From Collinsella aerofaciens (lineage in GTDB: Bacteria; Actinomycetota; Coriobacteriia; Coriobacteriales; Coriobacteriaceae), in assembly GCF_002736145.1 (NCBI RefSeq), contig NZ_CP024160.1, positions 1,240,001 to 1,304,000 on the forward strand: a stretch of DNA of 64,000 nucleotides, read 5' to 3'. The notes beneath the pieces are model-generated. The model searched no databases. It had not been told where the DNA came from and saw nothing but the letters and a program-made list of their open reading frames with translations. Position numbers and translations under genes: made by a program. This document shows, in pieces, positions 1 to 7,408 of the stretch; the first letter of the stretch is position 1, and the number at the start of each line of letters is the position of its first letter.

Positions 1-27
1 TGAACTACTGGCGTATGTGACTAGAGA

Positions 28-177
28 CTAGCGAGTCTCTTTGTGCAGCGTGTGGTGACGGCACCAGGGGCAATACTTCTTGATCTCCATACGATCAGGC
101 ATGGTCGACTTGTTCTTGGTGGTCGTATAGTTGCGGCGCTTGCACTCAGTGCACGCAAGAGTAACTAGAGTACGCAT
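28..177 (-). CDS. rpmG: 50S ribosomal protein L33 (bL33)
   Basis: The protein is a small zinc-ribbon component of the large ribosomal subunit. The frame gives 49 residues starting [17 protein letters not shown], the normal bL33 length. Cysteines at 9, 12, 36 and 39 form the two pairs that bind zinc in the C+ type of L33. An AGGA lies just before the ATG. It follows tuf on the same strand but is separated from it by a terminator (394-430) and has its own promoter (223-252). In many bacteria tuf-rpmG is followed by secE and nusG; the window ends 27 bases after the stop codon, so this cannot be seen here. Confidence 0.95.
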   Translation of the reverse strand: MRTLVTLACTECKRRNYTTTKNKSTMPDRMEIKKYCPWCRHHTLHKETR

Positions 178-222
178 GTATCCTGAACCTTTCATTTCCG
201 CCCCGTACGGGCACGAGTTGTT

Positions 223-252
223 ACTTTATCAGCTCCACGTAAGTGCTGTCAA
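223..252 (-). promoter_or_regulatory. rpmG promoter
   Basis: On the minus strand a perfect -35 TTGACA (247-252) is followed after 18 bases by TAAAGT (223-228). The ATG of rpmG is about 45 bases downstream. The bases around the -35, GTTTTCATTGACAGC, match those of the promoter at 2054-2083 apart from one base. This suggests a shared strong promoter type for translation genes. Confidence 0.65.
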
Positions 253-393
253 TGAAAACCTCGAGTCAATTGGTTCTCGGTGGATCCATTCATATTTGGA
301 ACACATCAATGAAGCCATCGAGAGCTAATCGACGGTGCATCCAGGACCATTATCGATCCTCTCGACACCAGCAACGGCTCAACATCCATTGCA

Positions 394-430
394 GAAAAGA
401 ACCCGGCACCCATATAAGTGCCGGGTTCTC
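394..430 (-). terminator. Rho-independent terminator of tuf
   Basis: A perfect 12-bp stem, AGAACCCGGCAC pairing with GTGCCGGGTTCT (398-429), has an 8-base loop. On the minus strand it is followed by TTTTC. It lies 28 bases after the tuf stop codon. Confidence 0.85.
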
Positions 431-456
431 TAAGTCAGCTATATCAAAGAGCTAAT

Positions 457-1647
457 TTACTCAATGATCGTGGAGACGATGCCCGAACCGACGGTGTGGC
501 CGCCCTCGCGGATAGCGAAGCGCAGGCCCTCCTCCATGGCGATCGGGTGGATGAGGTCGCCCTCGATGGTGATGTGGTCACCAGGCATAGCCATCTCGGT
601 GCCCTCGGGGAGCTTGACCGTACCGGTAACGTCGGTGGTACGGAAGTAGAACTGAGGACGATAACCATCGAAGAACGGGGTGTGACGGCCGCCCTCCTCC
701 TTGGTCAGAACGTAGATCTCGCCGGTGAACTTGGTGTGCGGGGTAACCGAACCGGGCTTGCAGAGAACCTGGCCACGCTCGATGTCCTCGCGCTTGATGC
801 CGCGGAGCAGCAGACCGACGTTGTCGCCAGCCTCGCAGAAGTCCATGGACTTACGGAACATCTCGATACCGGTAACGACGGTGTTCTGGGTATCCTTGAT
901 GCCGACGATCTCGACGGGCTCGTTGAGCTTGAGCTCACCGCGCTCGACACGGCCGGTAGCAACGGTACCACGGCCGGAGATGGTCATAACGTCCTCAACG
1001 GCCATCAGGAAGGGGAGGTCGTTGTTGCGAGCAGGCGTCGGGATGTACTCGTCGACGGCCTTCATGAGCTCGCGGATAGCGTCCATCCACTTGGCGTCGC
1101 CCTCGAGAGCGCCCAGAGCGGAACCACGGATGACGGGGATGTCGTCGCCGGGGAAATCGTACTCGGAGAGGAGCTCACGGGTCTCCATCTCGACGAGGTC
1201 GATGAGCTCGTCATCGTCGACCATGTCGCACTTGTTCAGGAAGACGACGATGTAGGGAACGCCGACCTGACGGGCGAGCAGGATGTGCTCGCGGGTCTGA
1301 GCCATGGGGCCGTCGGTGGCGGCGATGACCAAGATAGCGCCGTCCATCTGAGCAGCACCGGAGATCATGTTCTTGACGTAGTCAGCGTGGCCCGGGCAGT
1401 CAACGTGAGCGTAGTGACGGGCAGCAGTCTCGTACTCGACGTGGGAGACGGAGATCGTAATGCCGCGCTCGCGCTCCTCGGGAGCCTTGTCGATGTTCTC
1501 GAACGCAGTGAAGTCAGCCTTGCAGCCCTCGGTCTCGGAGAGAACCTTGGTGATGGCAGCGGTCAGCGTGGTCTTGCCGTGGTCGACGTGACCAATGGTG
1601 CCGATGTTAACATGCGGCTTAGTGCGCTCAAACTTCTCTTTGGCCAT
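457..1647 (-). CDS. tuf: Elongation factor Tu
   Basis: EF-Tu is the GTPase that delivers aminoacyl-tRNA to the ribosome in the cytoplasm. It has 396 residues, the standard length. The P-loop GHVDHGKT is at residues 19-26, DCPGH (G3) near 80 and NKCD (G4) near 135, followed by the two beta-barrel domains. The open frame extends upstream, but the start is set at [12 protein letters not shown] because GAGGAGGG lies 6 bases before that ATG. Downstream of three tRNA genes on the same strand and ahead of rpmG, it follows a widespread bacterial arrangement. Confidence 0.98.
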   Translation of the reverse strand: MAKEKFERTKPHVNIGTIGHVDHGKTTLTAAITKVLSETEGCKADFTAFENIDKAPEERERGITISVSHVEYETAARHYAHVDCPGHADYVKNMISGAAQMDGAILVIAATDGPMAQTREHILLARQVGVPYIVVFLNKCDMVDDDELIDLVEMETRELLSEYDFPGDDIPVIRGSALGALEGDAKWMDAIRELMKAVDEYIPTPARNNDLPFLMAVEDVMTISGRGTVATGRVERGELKLNEPVEIVGIKDTQNTVVTGIEMFRKSMDFCEAGDNVGLLLRGIKREDIERGQVLCKPGSVTPHTKFTGEIYVLTKEEGGRHTPFFDGYRPQFYFRTTDVTGTVKLPEGTEMAMPGDHITIEGDLIHPIAMEEGLRFAIREGGHTVGSGIVSTIIE

Positions 1648-1701
1648 AAAGCCCTCCTCTAAACAGGTCGTCCCCGGACGGGACTTTGCCTTTATACCAT
1701 A

Positions 1702-1732
1702 GTGGCCTCTCAACATACTATTGAGAAGCCAC
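1702..1732 (-). other. Hairpin between tRNA-Met and tuf
   Basis: The arms GTGGCCTCTCAA and TTGAGAAGCCAC pair at 11 of 12 positions around a 7-base loop. There is no T-run, so it is more likely a processing site or attenuator between tRNA and mRNA than a terminator. On the minus strand it is followed at once by TGGTATAAA (1691-1699), which could be an extended -10 of an internal tuf promoter. No matching -35 is evident. Confidence 0.4.
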
Positions 1733-1743
1733 CGTGTTACCTA

Positions 1744-1820
1744 TGGTAGCGGTGACTGGATTCGAACCAGTGACGCCACGGGTATGAACCGTGTGCTCTA
1801 ACCAACTGAGCTACACCGCC
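1744..1820 (-). tRNA. tRNA-Met (CAT)
   Basis: Minus-strand cloverleaf with acceptor GGCGGTG, D-arm GCTCAGTTGGTTAGAGC, anticodon loop TTCATAC, T-loop TTCGAAT and an encoded CCA. The first base pair of the acceptor can form, unlike the unpaired first position of initiator tRNA, so it is read as elongator methionine tRNA. It lies in tandem with Thr and Tyr tRNAs. Confidence 0.93.
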
Positions 1821-1823
1821 GGA

Positions 1824-1899
1824 TGGAGCCTGCAACCAGACTTGAACTGGTGACCTCTTCGTTACCAACGAAGTGCTCTACCGACTGAGCTATACAGGC
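1824..1899 (-). tRNA. tRNA-Thr (GGT)
   Basis: Minus-strand cloverleaf: acceptor GCCTGTA pairs with TGCAGGC, the anticodon loop is TTGGTAA and the T-arm is ACCAG/CTGGT. The discriminator is T and CCA is encoded. Confidence 0.93.
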
Positions 1900-1909
1900 A
1901 CTTGACGGG

Positions 1910-1991
1910 TGGGAGCTATAGGATTCGAACCTATGTAGGCAGAGCCAACGGGTTTACAGCCCGTCCCCATTAACCACTCGGGCAAACTCCC
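1910..1991 (-). tRNA. tRNA-Tyr (GTA)
   Basis: Minus-strand class II tRNA. The acceptor is GGGAGTT, the anticodon loop CTGTAAA has anticodon GTA, and a long variable arm follows, as expected for tyrosine. CCA is not encoded; the sequence after the discriminator reads CCC. It is the first gene of the tRNA-tuf block. Confidence 0.93.
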
Positions 1992-2053
1992 AATCGTTCA
2001 AGTATCCGCAGGTTCTTAGGTCTTTTGGACCGCCGCCCCCGCGAACGAAGTAG

Positions 2054-2083
2054 ATAATACGATGCCACCTTGGGGGCTGTCAA
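2054..2083 (-). promoter_or_regulatory. Promoter of the tRNA-Tyr/Thr/Met-tuf block
   Basis: TTGACA (2078-2083) and TATTAT (2054-2059) are separated by 18 bases on the minus strand. This is near consensus and lies 63 bases before the tRNA-Tyr 5' end. It shares the flanking GTTTTC-TTGACAGC context with the rpmG promoter. A long open frame (2016-2369, minus) crosses this promoter, which argues against that frame being a gene. Confidence 0.7.
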
Positions 2084-2297
2084 CGAAAACCTCTAGATAC
2101 ACGGTGCCGGGCGTATCTATATACTTTTGACCTGCGGTTTTGTTGAGTTTGGATATGAAGGACGGTGGATTTGGATACTGAGGCGACGTTTCCCGAGGTA
2201 ACACTTTGGTGTAGTGGAGTACACCTTCAGGATCGAACTTCGATAACGGCTTATTTGCACCTATATATAGGTCAAGATCGAGCTTCCGCGTCAGAAT

Positions 2298-2420
2298 CGA
2301 GCGTGGATTTTCTTCCGTTTGAAATCGAACGTGGATAATCTCCCACTTTTGGCGTGCCCCCAAGGCCAAAGTGGCAGATTATCCACGTTCATTCACTAAG
2401 CGGGAGATTTTCCACGCTCG
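2298..2420. repeat. Nested palindrome with GTGGATAATCT arms
   Basis: The inner arms at 2327-2353 and 2365-2390 pair along about 26 bp with one mismatch and one bulge. They start GAACGTGGATAATCT and end in GGC. The loop is about 11 bases. Outer arms at 2298-2313 and 2405-2420 share CGAGCGTGGA and pair at 13 of 16 positions. A further TAATCCACGC half-copy follows at about 2430. Nothing here looks like a terminator T-run. It is probably a dispersed intergenic repeat. Coding potential is weak: the only long frame starts at TTG and has no methionine. Confidence 0.7.
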
Positions 2421-2472
2421 TTCGTCCGATAATCCACGCCCAAGGTGAACGGCTGGGTTCGTTCCCGCCTTT

Positions 2473-2609
2473 GTCTCAATCTGTAACATTTAGAGAACAT
2501 TTTCTCCCCTATCTGTTACAGATCGAGATGTTTCGCAGAGACCCCAGCTTACGTCTCAATCTGTAACAGTAAGAACGGTTTTCCGCCCCTTCTTGTTACA
2601 GATCGAGAC
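2473..2609. repeat. Two tandem copies of a 57-bp palindromic unit
   Basis: Unit 1 (2473-2529) and unit 2 (2553-2609) start exactly 80 bases apart. Each opens with GTCTCAATCTGTAACA and closes with TGTTACAGATCGAGA plus T or C, so the 16-base arms pair almost perfectly. Each loop is 25 bases. The loops differ in sequence but keep a similar pattern (AGAAC, then TTTTC). No ORF of note runs through. It is a short-period structured repeat of unknown role. Confidence 0.75.
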
Positions 2610-2651
2610 AAACCTGAAGCTAGGTTGCGCCAAACCCGCCGACTTATCGAC

Positions 2652-2692
2652 AAAAAAGAAACGGGCCCTGTCCCATAAGGAACAGAGCCCGA
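2652..2692 (-). terminator. Terminator of tRNA-Thr(TGT)
   Basis: The stem CGGGCTCTGTTCC / GGGACAGGGCCCG has a 4-base loop. On the minus strand it is followed by TTTCTTTTTTG. It lies about 10 bases after the tRNA 3' end. Confidence 0.85.
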
Positions 2693-2700
2693 AACTCTCA

Positions 2701-2775
2701 TGGAGCCAGTGACAGGAATCGAACCTGCAACCCACTGATTACAAATCAGTTGCGCTACCGTTGCGCCACACTGGC
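2701..2775 (-). tRNA. tRNA-Thr (TGT)
   Basis: Minus-strand cloverleaf: acceptor GCCAGTG pairs with CACTGGC, the anticodon loop is TTTGTAA, the T-loop is TTCGATT and CCA is encoded. It is a single-gene transcription unit between the promoter at 2806-2834 and the terminator at 2652-2692. Confidence 0.93.
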
Positions 2776-2805
2776 ACACTTGGCGCTTTCGCGCGAAGCC
2801 AGATA

Positions 2806-2834
2806 AGAATAAAGGAATTGCGGACGAGGCGCAA
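2806..2834 (-). promoter_or_regulatory. Candidate promoter of tRNA-Thr(TGT)
   Basis: On the minus strand TTGCGC (2829-2834) is followed after 17 bases by TATTCT (2806-2811). The tRNA starts 31 bases further on. The -35 matches consensus only in TTG. Confidence 0.4.
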
Positions 2835-2859
2835 CAGACCCTTTGACCGACCACATCTC

Positions 2860-2928
2860 AAAACTATTCGTCAGAACGAATAGTTTTATCCGTTCGCCAA
2901 AACCAAAAACTATTCGTTTTGGCGACGG
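2860..2928. repeat. Two adjacent palindromes sharing AAACTATTCG
   Basis: AAAACTATTCG (2860-2870) pairs perfectly with CGAATAGTTTT (2877-2887). A second hairpin follows, CGTTCGCCAAAAC (2891-2903) with GTTTTGGCGACGG (2916-2928). Its loop contains a third copy of AAAACTATTCG. Just beyond, at 2943-2955, TGATTACAAATCA repeats the anticodon region of the neighbouring tRNA-Thr. The remaining bases up to 2998 show no gene. Confidence 0.6.
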
Positions 2929-2998
2929 CAACCCACAGTCCATTGATTACAAATCAACGGGCCGGCCAATTGGGAAACGGGTCTCTATGGATAATCCC

Positions 2999-3676
2999 CT
3001 ACCGTCCGCGCAGGGCCTTGAGCTTGGCCAGGGCATCGGGACTCAGGCGGCTGCCCAGAGTCATCTTAATCTGCGGGGCTTCCTCTGCCTCGTGAACATC
3101 GTTATCGATCTGTTTGATCTCGTCCACCAGCATACGGCTCGAGATGCGCGTGACGCCCTTGCCCATGACAACGGCCTGGATCGTGCCGTCGCTCGATACC
3201 ACGGAGCACGCGCGGCCTTCCTCACGTGCCTCGATGCAGAGCTTCTGCACCACGGTATCGGCCGAAACACCCGTCGGCGAAAACTCGATGCGCACGCCGC
3301 GGGCCGGCAGATTGGGGCGCTCGCTGGAGATATTGCCCGCGCCGTCGAACACGATCACGGCCTCGTAGCGGCCCTGGGCAAACGCCGCCACGTCGTTAAT
3401 GAGGGCGGTGCGCGCCATATCGTGAACGTCGCTGGAATACGGATCGTCGGAATGGTCGTACACGAGCTTTTCGTAGCGCGGCGTGCAGTGGATCACGTTA
3501 TAGCCGTCGACCACCAACAGCTCGGGCTTGTTGGAGTGCACCGTCGAGACCGGGTCAGCGATGGCCTGCGCAAACGCATTGCCGCCCACGCCGTAGGTCG
3601 CGGCCGAAACAATCGGCTTGGCCGAGCCCTCACCAAAGCGCTTGGCCTTGGACTTGGCACGGTTCTTTTTGGACAT
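2999..3676 (-). CDS. yacP: NYN-domain protein, YacP/Rae1-type endoribonuclease
   Basis: The protein has 225 residues with a basic, lysine-rich N-terminus (about 1-20). A NYN/PIN-like domain follows: LLVVDGYNVIH near residue 53 carries the first catalytic aspartate, VIVFDGAG near 105 and VVSSDGTIQ near 160 carry further acidic residues. In Bacillus, Rae1 (YacP) cleaves mRNA on the ribosome. It starts three bases after the rlmB stop codon with an AGGAG inside the rlmB end. The order cysS-rlmB-yacP is the same as in Firmicutes and supports the assignment. Confidence 0.87.
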   Translation of the reverse strand: MSKKNRAKSKAKRFGEGSAKPIVSAATYGVGGNAFAQAIADPVSTVHSNKPELLVVDGYNVIHCTPRYEKLVYDHSDDPYSSDVHDMARTALINDVAAFAQGRYEAVIVFDGAGNISSERPNLPARGVRIEFSPTGVSADTVVQKLCIEAREEGRACSVVSSDGTIQAVVMGKGVTRISSRMLVDEIKQIDNDVHEAEEAPQIKMTLGSRLSPDALAKLKALRGR

Positions 3677-3679
3677 GCG

Positions 3680-4603
3680 CTACTCCTCTCCCATGAGCTC
3701 GCCGGCGTTGCGGCGCAGCCACTCAAAGCACAGCGCCGTGGTCGCCTGGGCAACATTGAGGCTCTCGGTCATGCCGCGCTGGGGAAGTTTGGTCAAAAAG
3801 TCGCATTTCTCGAGCACCAGGCGCGAGATGCCGTCGCCCTCGGAGCCCATGACGAGCGCCACGCGGCCCTCGAAGGAAGCATCCCAGCAACTGCCTTCGG
3901 CGTGCTCGGAGGCACCGCCCACCCAAAAGCCAGCGGCCTTAAGATCGTCGAGCGCACGGGCGATGTTGGGCACCTGCGCGATAGGCAGATGCATGACGGC
4001 GCCGGCTGAAGTCTTGTAGCTGCCCACGGTCACACCGGCGGCGCGCTTGTTGGCGATGATGACGCCGGCCGCGCCCACAACCTCGGCGGAGCGCACGATG
4101 GCACCAAAGTTGCCGTCGTCAGTCACATGGTCGAGCACCACGACAAGTGCCGGGCCCTCGCCTGCACGGTCGAGAATATCGACGACATCGGCATAGGGGA
4201 AGTTGCCAACCTCGAGCGCGATGCCCTGGTGAGCGCCATGGCTCGACAGCGCATCGAGCTGCGCACGCGGCACATACTTAATGCGGACGCCCGCGGCGTT
4301 GAGGTCATCGACCAGACGAGACAGGGCGGCATCGCGCTCCCCGCCCTCGGCGATGAGCGCGCACTTGATGGGAAAACCGGTGCGCAGCGCCTCGGCGGCA
4401 GCACGGCGACCCTCGATGAACTCACCCTTGGGAGCCTGAACGTTGTCGCGGTTGCGCTGCGGACGCGCAGACTGAGCCTGGGAGCGATCGTGCTGCCGGT
4501 CGCGGCCATCACGCTGCAGACGGCCGGTACGCTGGTCGCGACGGCTGCCACCCTTGCCGGGGTTATTGGAACGAGACCCCCCTCGCTTGCGGTTATCAGC
4601 CAT
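3680..4603 (-). CDS. rlmB: 23S rRNA 2'-O-methyltransferase (TrmH/SpoU family, RlmB-like)
   Basis: SPOUT-class enzyme predicted to 2'-O-methylate a guanosine of 23S rRNA with S-adenosylmethionine. It has 307 residues. Residues 1-55 are an Arg/Gly/Asn/Gln-rich disordered extension. The substrate-binding domain begins at about 60 (IEGRRAAAEAL). The SPOUT motifs are NFGAIVRSAE near 155, VMGSEGDGIS near 240 and SLNVAQA near 270. The 5' end has GAGG ahead of the ATG. The exact target nucleotide cannot be read from sequence alone. Confidence 0.88.
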   Translation of the reverse strand: MADNRKRGGSRSNNPGKGGSRRDQRTGRLQRDGRDRQHDRSQAQSARPQRNRDNVQAPKGEFIEGRRAAAEALRTGFPIKCALIAEGGERDAALSRLVDDLNAAGVRIKYVPRAQLDALSSHGAHQGIALEVGNFPYADVVDILDRAGEGPALVVVLDHVTDDGNFGAIVRSAEVVGAAGVIIANKRAAGVTVGSYKTSAGAVMHLPIAQVPNIARALDDLKAAGFWVGGASEHAEGSCWDASFEGRVALVMGSEGDGISRLVLEKCDFLTKLPQRGMTESLNVAQATTALCFEWLRRNAGELMGEE

Positions 4604-4637
4604 GTGAAAATCCTCGAGATATAGAAACTGAAATGGA

Positions 4638-4707
4638 CGAGACGCCCTAGGACAGGTCCGAAAATCACGCCTTCGGCATTATTTTCAGGCCAGTCCCGAG
4701 GCGTCCC
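4638..4707. repeat. Nested palindrome between cysS and rlmB
   Basis: Outer GAGACGCC pairs with GGCGTCCC, middle GGACAGGTCC-type bases pair with GGCCAGTCC, and inner GAAAAT..GCC pairs with GGC..ATTTTC around a short tetraloop-like turn. It lies 19 bases after the cysS stop and 35 before the rlmB start. It could weaken read-through or mark an mRNA processing point. There is no T-run. Confidence 0.55.
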
Positions 4708-4725
4708 TACTCAAGCGCTTTGCCT

Positions 4726-6192
4726 CTAGAGAGTCTTGATGCGGGTGCCCGCGGCAGTATCTTCAATCGTCAGGCCCAGGTCCTTGAGCTGGTCGCGGAT
4801 GGCGTCGGCCAGATCCCAGTTCTTGGCGGCGCGGGCCTCGGCGCGGGCCTCGAGAATCTTGGCAGCAGCCTCGTCCACGTCGTCGCCCGTATAGGCGACC
4901 AGGCCGGCGGCAACACCCAGCAGACCCAGCGGCAGCTCGACCTTGGGCTCGGGAAGCTCAACACCAAACGTATCGAGCAGCTCGGCCAGCGTGTCGGCGG
5001 CGGCAAGCGCGGCGGCCTTGTCGGCAGCGTCGCCCGCCTGCTCCAGGTACTGGTTGCACTCGGTCACAAAGCCAAAGACGGCACCCATGGCACCAGCGGT
5101 GTTAAAGTCGTCGTCCATGCACTCCTTAAAGGTGGCACGGGTCTCGGCGGCCTTGGCGGCAAACGCCTCGGATGCTGCCTCATCGGCATCGGCCGTCGCA
5201 TGGTTCGCGGCCCAGCGAAGGTTCTCGACCGTACCGGCGATACGCGTGAGCGAGTTCTCGGCACCCTCCAGGCGCTCCCAAGAAAAGTCGAGCGGCGAGC
5301 GATAGCTCGTCTGCAGCATCAGCAGGCGCAGGGCGGCAGCGGAGTGCTGCTCGAGGACCTCGGCCAGCGTAAAGAAGTTGCCGAGCGACTTGGACATCTT
5401 CTCGCCGTCTACCAGCAGCATGCCCGTGTGCATCCAGGTGTTGGAGAAGCCCTGGTGCCAGGCGCAGGTGGCCTGGGCGCACTCGTTCTCGTGATGCGGG
5501 AAGGCAAGGTCGGAGCCGCCGCCGTGAATGTCGATCGGAGTGCCCAGGTAGCGATGCACCATGGCGGCGCACTCGGTGTGCCAACCGGGACGGCCCTCGC
5601 CCCAGGGGCTCGGCCAGCTGGGCTCGCCGGGCTTGGCGGCCTTCCACAGGGCAAAGTCGAGCGGGTCGTTCTTGTCCTCGTTCTCCTCGATGCGCGCGCC
5701 AACCATCAGATCGTCGATGTTACGGCCCGAGACCTGACCATAGTTGGGATCGCTGCGCACGGCAAAGTACACGTCGCCGTTATCGGCGGCGTAGGCATGG
5801 CCCTGCTCGATAAGCGTCTTGATCATAGCGATCATGGGGCCGATCTCCTTGGTGGCGCGGGGGCGCACATCGGGATCGAGCACGTTGGCGGCACGCATGA
5901 CGCCGATGAACTTGTCGGAAAACTCCGTCGCGACCTCGGCGGCCGTGCGGCCCTGCTCGTTGGCGCGCTTGATGATCTTGTCATCGACATCGGTGAGGTT
6001 CTGGGCGAACGTGACCTCGTAGCCGCTCGCGATGAGCCAGCGACGAATCACGTCAAAGCTGATGAACGTGCGGGCATTGCCGATGTGGATGTTGTCGTAG
6101 ACCGTGGGGCCGCACACGTACATGCGGACCTTGCCGGACTCGATGGGCTGGAACTCTTCCTTTTTATGGGTAGCGCTGTTGTAGATACGCAT
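4726..6192 (-). CDS. cysS: Cysteinyl-tRNA synthetase
   Basis: Class I aminoacyl-tRNA synthetase that charges tRNA-Cys using ATP. It has 488 residues, slightly longer than the family's usual 460-470. CGPTVYDNIHIGN spans residues 27-39 and includes zinc ligand C27 and the HIGH-type motif HIGN (36-39). The KMSKS motif lies near 264-268. The C-terminal part is Ala/Glu-rich helical and carries the anticodon-binding domain. The stop of ispF upstream is three bases from this ATG, so it is translated as part of the disA-ispD-ispF-cysS run. Confidence 0.97.
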   Translation of the reverse strand: MRIYNSATHKKEEFQPIESGKVRMYVCGPTVYDNIHIGNARTFISFDVIRRWLIASGYEVTFAQNLTDVDDKIIKRANEQGRTAAEVATEFSDKFIGVMRAANVLDPDVRPRATKEIGPMIAMIKTLIEQGHAYAADNGDVYFAVRSDPNYGQVSGRNIDDLMVGARIEENEDKNDPLDFALWKAAKPGEPSWPSPWGEGRPGWHTECAAMVHRYLGTPIDIHGGGSDLAFPHHENECAQATCAWHQGFSNTWMHTGMLLVDGEKMSKSLGNFFTLAEVLEQHSAAALRLLMLQTSYRSPLDFSWERLEGAENSLTRIAGTVENLRWAANHATADADEAASEAFAAKAAETRATFKECMDDDFNTAGAMGAVFGFVTECNQYLEQAGDAADKAAALAAADTLAELLDTFGVELPEPKVELPLGLLGVAAGLVAYTGDDVDEAAAKILEARAEARAAKNWDLADAIRDQLKDLGLTIEDTAAGTRIKTL

Positions 6193-6195
6193 TCG

Positions 6196-6690
6196 TTACT
6201 CCTTAACGGTTTTCTGTAGCAGGCAGACGGCCCAGGCACCGATTCCCTCGCCCTGGCCTTCCCAACCGAGCTTTTCGGTCGTAGTGGCGGCGACGCCCAC
6301 GTTTTCGACGTCAACGCCCAGGGCATGGGCAAGGTTGGCGCGCATGGCATCGCGGTGCGGGGTGATCTTGGGTTGCTGACAGGCAATGGTGCAATCGGCA
6401 TCGACAAACTCAAAGCCCAGCTCACGCGCATAGTCCATCACGCGAGCGAGCAGCACCATCGAATCGGCGCCCTCGTAGGCGGGATCGGTGTCGGGAAATA
6501 GTTTGCCGATGTCTCCCCCGCGGCAGGCGCCCAGAATGGCGTCGGCTAAGGCGTGCGCGAGCACATCGGCATCCGAGTGGCCCAGCAGGCCGCGCTCGTA
6601 GGGAATGTCGACCCCGCCGATGATACATCGACGCCCCTCCACCAAACGGTGGACGTCGTAGCCGTGGCCAATGCGCAGGTTACTGAACAT
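6196..6690 (-). CDS. ispF: 2-C-methyl-D-erythritol 2,4-cyclodiphosphate synthase
   Basis: The fifth enzyme of the MEP isoprenoid pathway; it cyclises CDP-ME 2-phosphate with loss of CMP. It has 164 residues, typical length. The zinc ligands are in GYDVH (D12, H14) and the conserved GLLGHSDADVLAHALADAILGA follows near 34-55. It overlaps ispD by 11 bases, so translation is probably coupled. Confidence 0.96.
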   Translation of the reverse strand: MFSNLRIGHGYDVHRLVEGRRCIIGGVDIPYERGLLGHSDADVLAHALADAILGACRGGDIGKLFPDTDPAYEGADSMVLLARVMDYARELGFEFVDADCTIACQQPKITPHRDAMRANLAHALGVDVENVGVAATTTEKLGWEGQGEGIGAWAVCLLQKTVKE

Positions 6691-7408
6691 GGGGAAGGTC
6701 CTCTCCCTCGGCCATGCGACCGAGCAGAATCGCGGTTACAGGACGCAGGTCCTCGGGCACCGTCACCTTAAGGTTGTCGCGCGGGCTCTGGACGCAACGA
6801 ACGCGTCCGCCCATGCGCTCGACCAGTGACGAATCGTCCGTGCCGATAAAGCCCTCGGCAATCGCCGCGGCATGGGCGCGCTTCATGGCGTCGACGCTAA
6901 AGATCTGCGGCGTCTGAGCGGCCCAATAGAGCTCGCGCGGCGGCGTCTCGACGATGTTGTCGCCATCGACGATCTTGAGCGTGTCAATCGCGGGCTGGCC
7001 GCACACGACACCGTCGAGGGCACGGTCGCTCACGAGCACGTCGATAGCGTGGTCGATGGCCTCGGTCATAATGAGCGGACGAGCGCCATCGTGAATGGCG
7101 ACGTATTCAAAGCCCGCCGGCACCGCGTGCACACCTGCGCGGGTGGAGTCCTGGCGGGTATCGCCGGCATCGGCAAAACTGATGGGCGTGTCATAGTCAA
7201 ACGGGTCGATGGCCAGGCGGCGCATCTCGGCACGGCGCTCGGCAGGGCAAACCACGACGATGTGGCCGACCTTGTCGCTCCGGTCGAACGCGCGGATGGA
7301 CCAGCTCATGAGCGGACGACCTGCCACGTTAACGAGCTGCTTGCCGCCGGGATTTCCAAAGCGCTGACCGCTGCCACCGGCAACGACCACGGCGCATACG
7401 GGCGCCAT
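6680..7408 (-). CDS. ispD: 2-C-methyl-D-erythritol 4-phosphate cytidylyltransferase
   Basis: The third MEP-pathway enzyme; it couples CTP with MEP to form CDP-ME. It has 242 residues. The N-terminal nucleotide-binding loop is VVAGGSGQRFGNPGGKQ (8-24). The conserved VAIHDGARPLI lies near 105-115 and the C-terminal DDSSLVERMG near 190-200. It starts inside the disA stop codon (TAATG) and its end overlaps ispF, so disA, ispD and ispF form one transcription unit. Confidence 0.95.
   Translation of the reverse strand: MAPVCAVVVAGGSGQRFGNPGGKQLVNVAGRPLMSWSIRAFDRSDKVGHIVVVCPAERRAEMRRLAIDPFDYDTPISFADAGDTRQDSTRAGVHAVPAGFEYVAIHDGARPLIMTEAIDHAIDVLVSDRALDGVVCGQPAIDTLKIVDGDNIVETPPRELYWAAQTPQIFSVDAMKRAHAAAIAEGFIGTDDSSLVERMGGRVRCVQSPRDNLKVTVPEDLRPVTAILLGRMAEGEDLPHVQ

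Noticed and set aside
418-1662. Long plus-strand open frame over tuf
   Set aside because: It is the exact antisense of EF-Tu, with no ribosome site; long shadow frames are normal in GC-rich DNA.
2473-2609. CRISPR array
   Set aside because: Only two units, with the repeat itself forming arms around the variable part; no cas genes.
4720-6219. Plus-strand open frame of about 500 codons opposite cysS
   Set aside because: It mirrors the cysS codons and has no family motif; cysS is certain.
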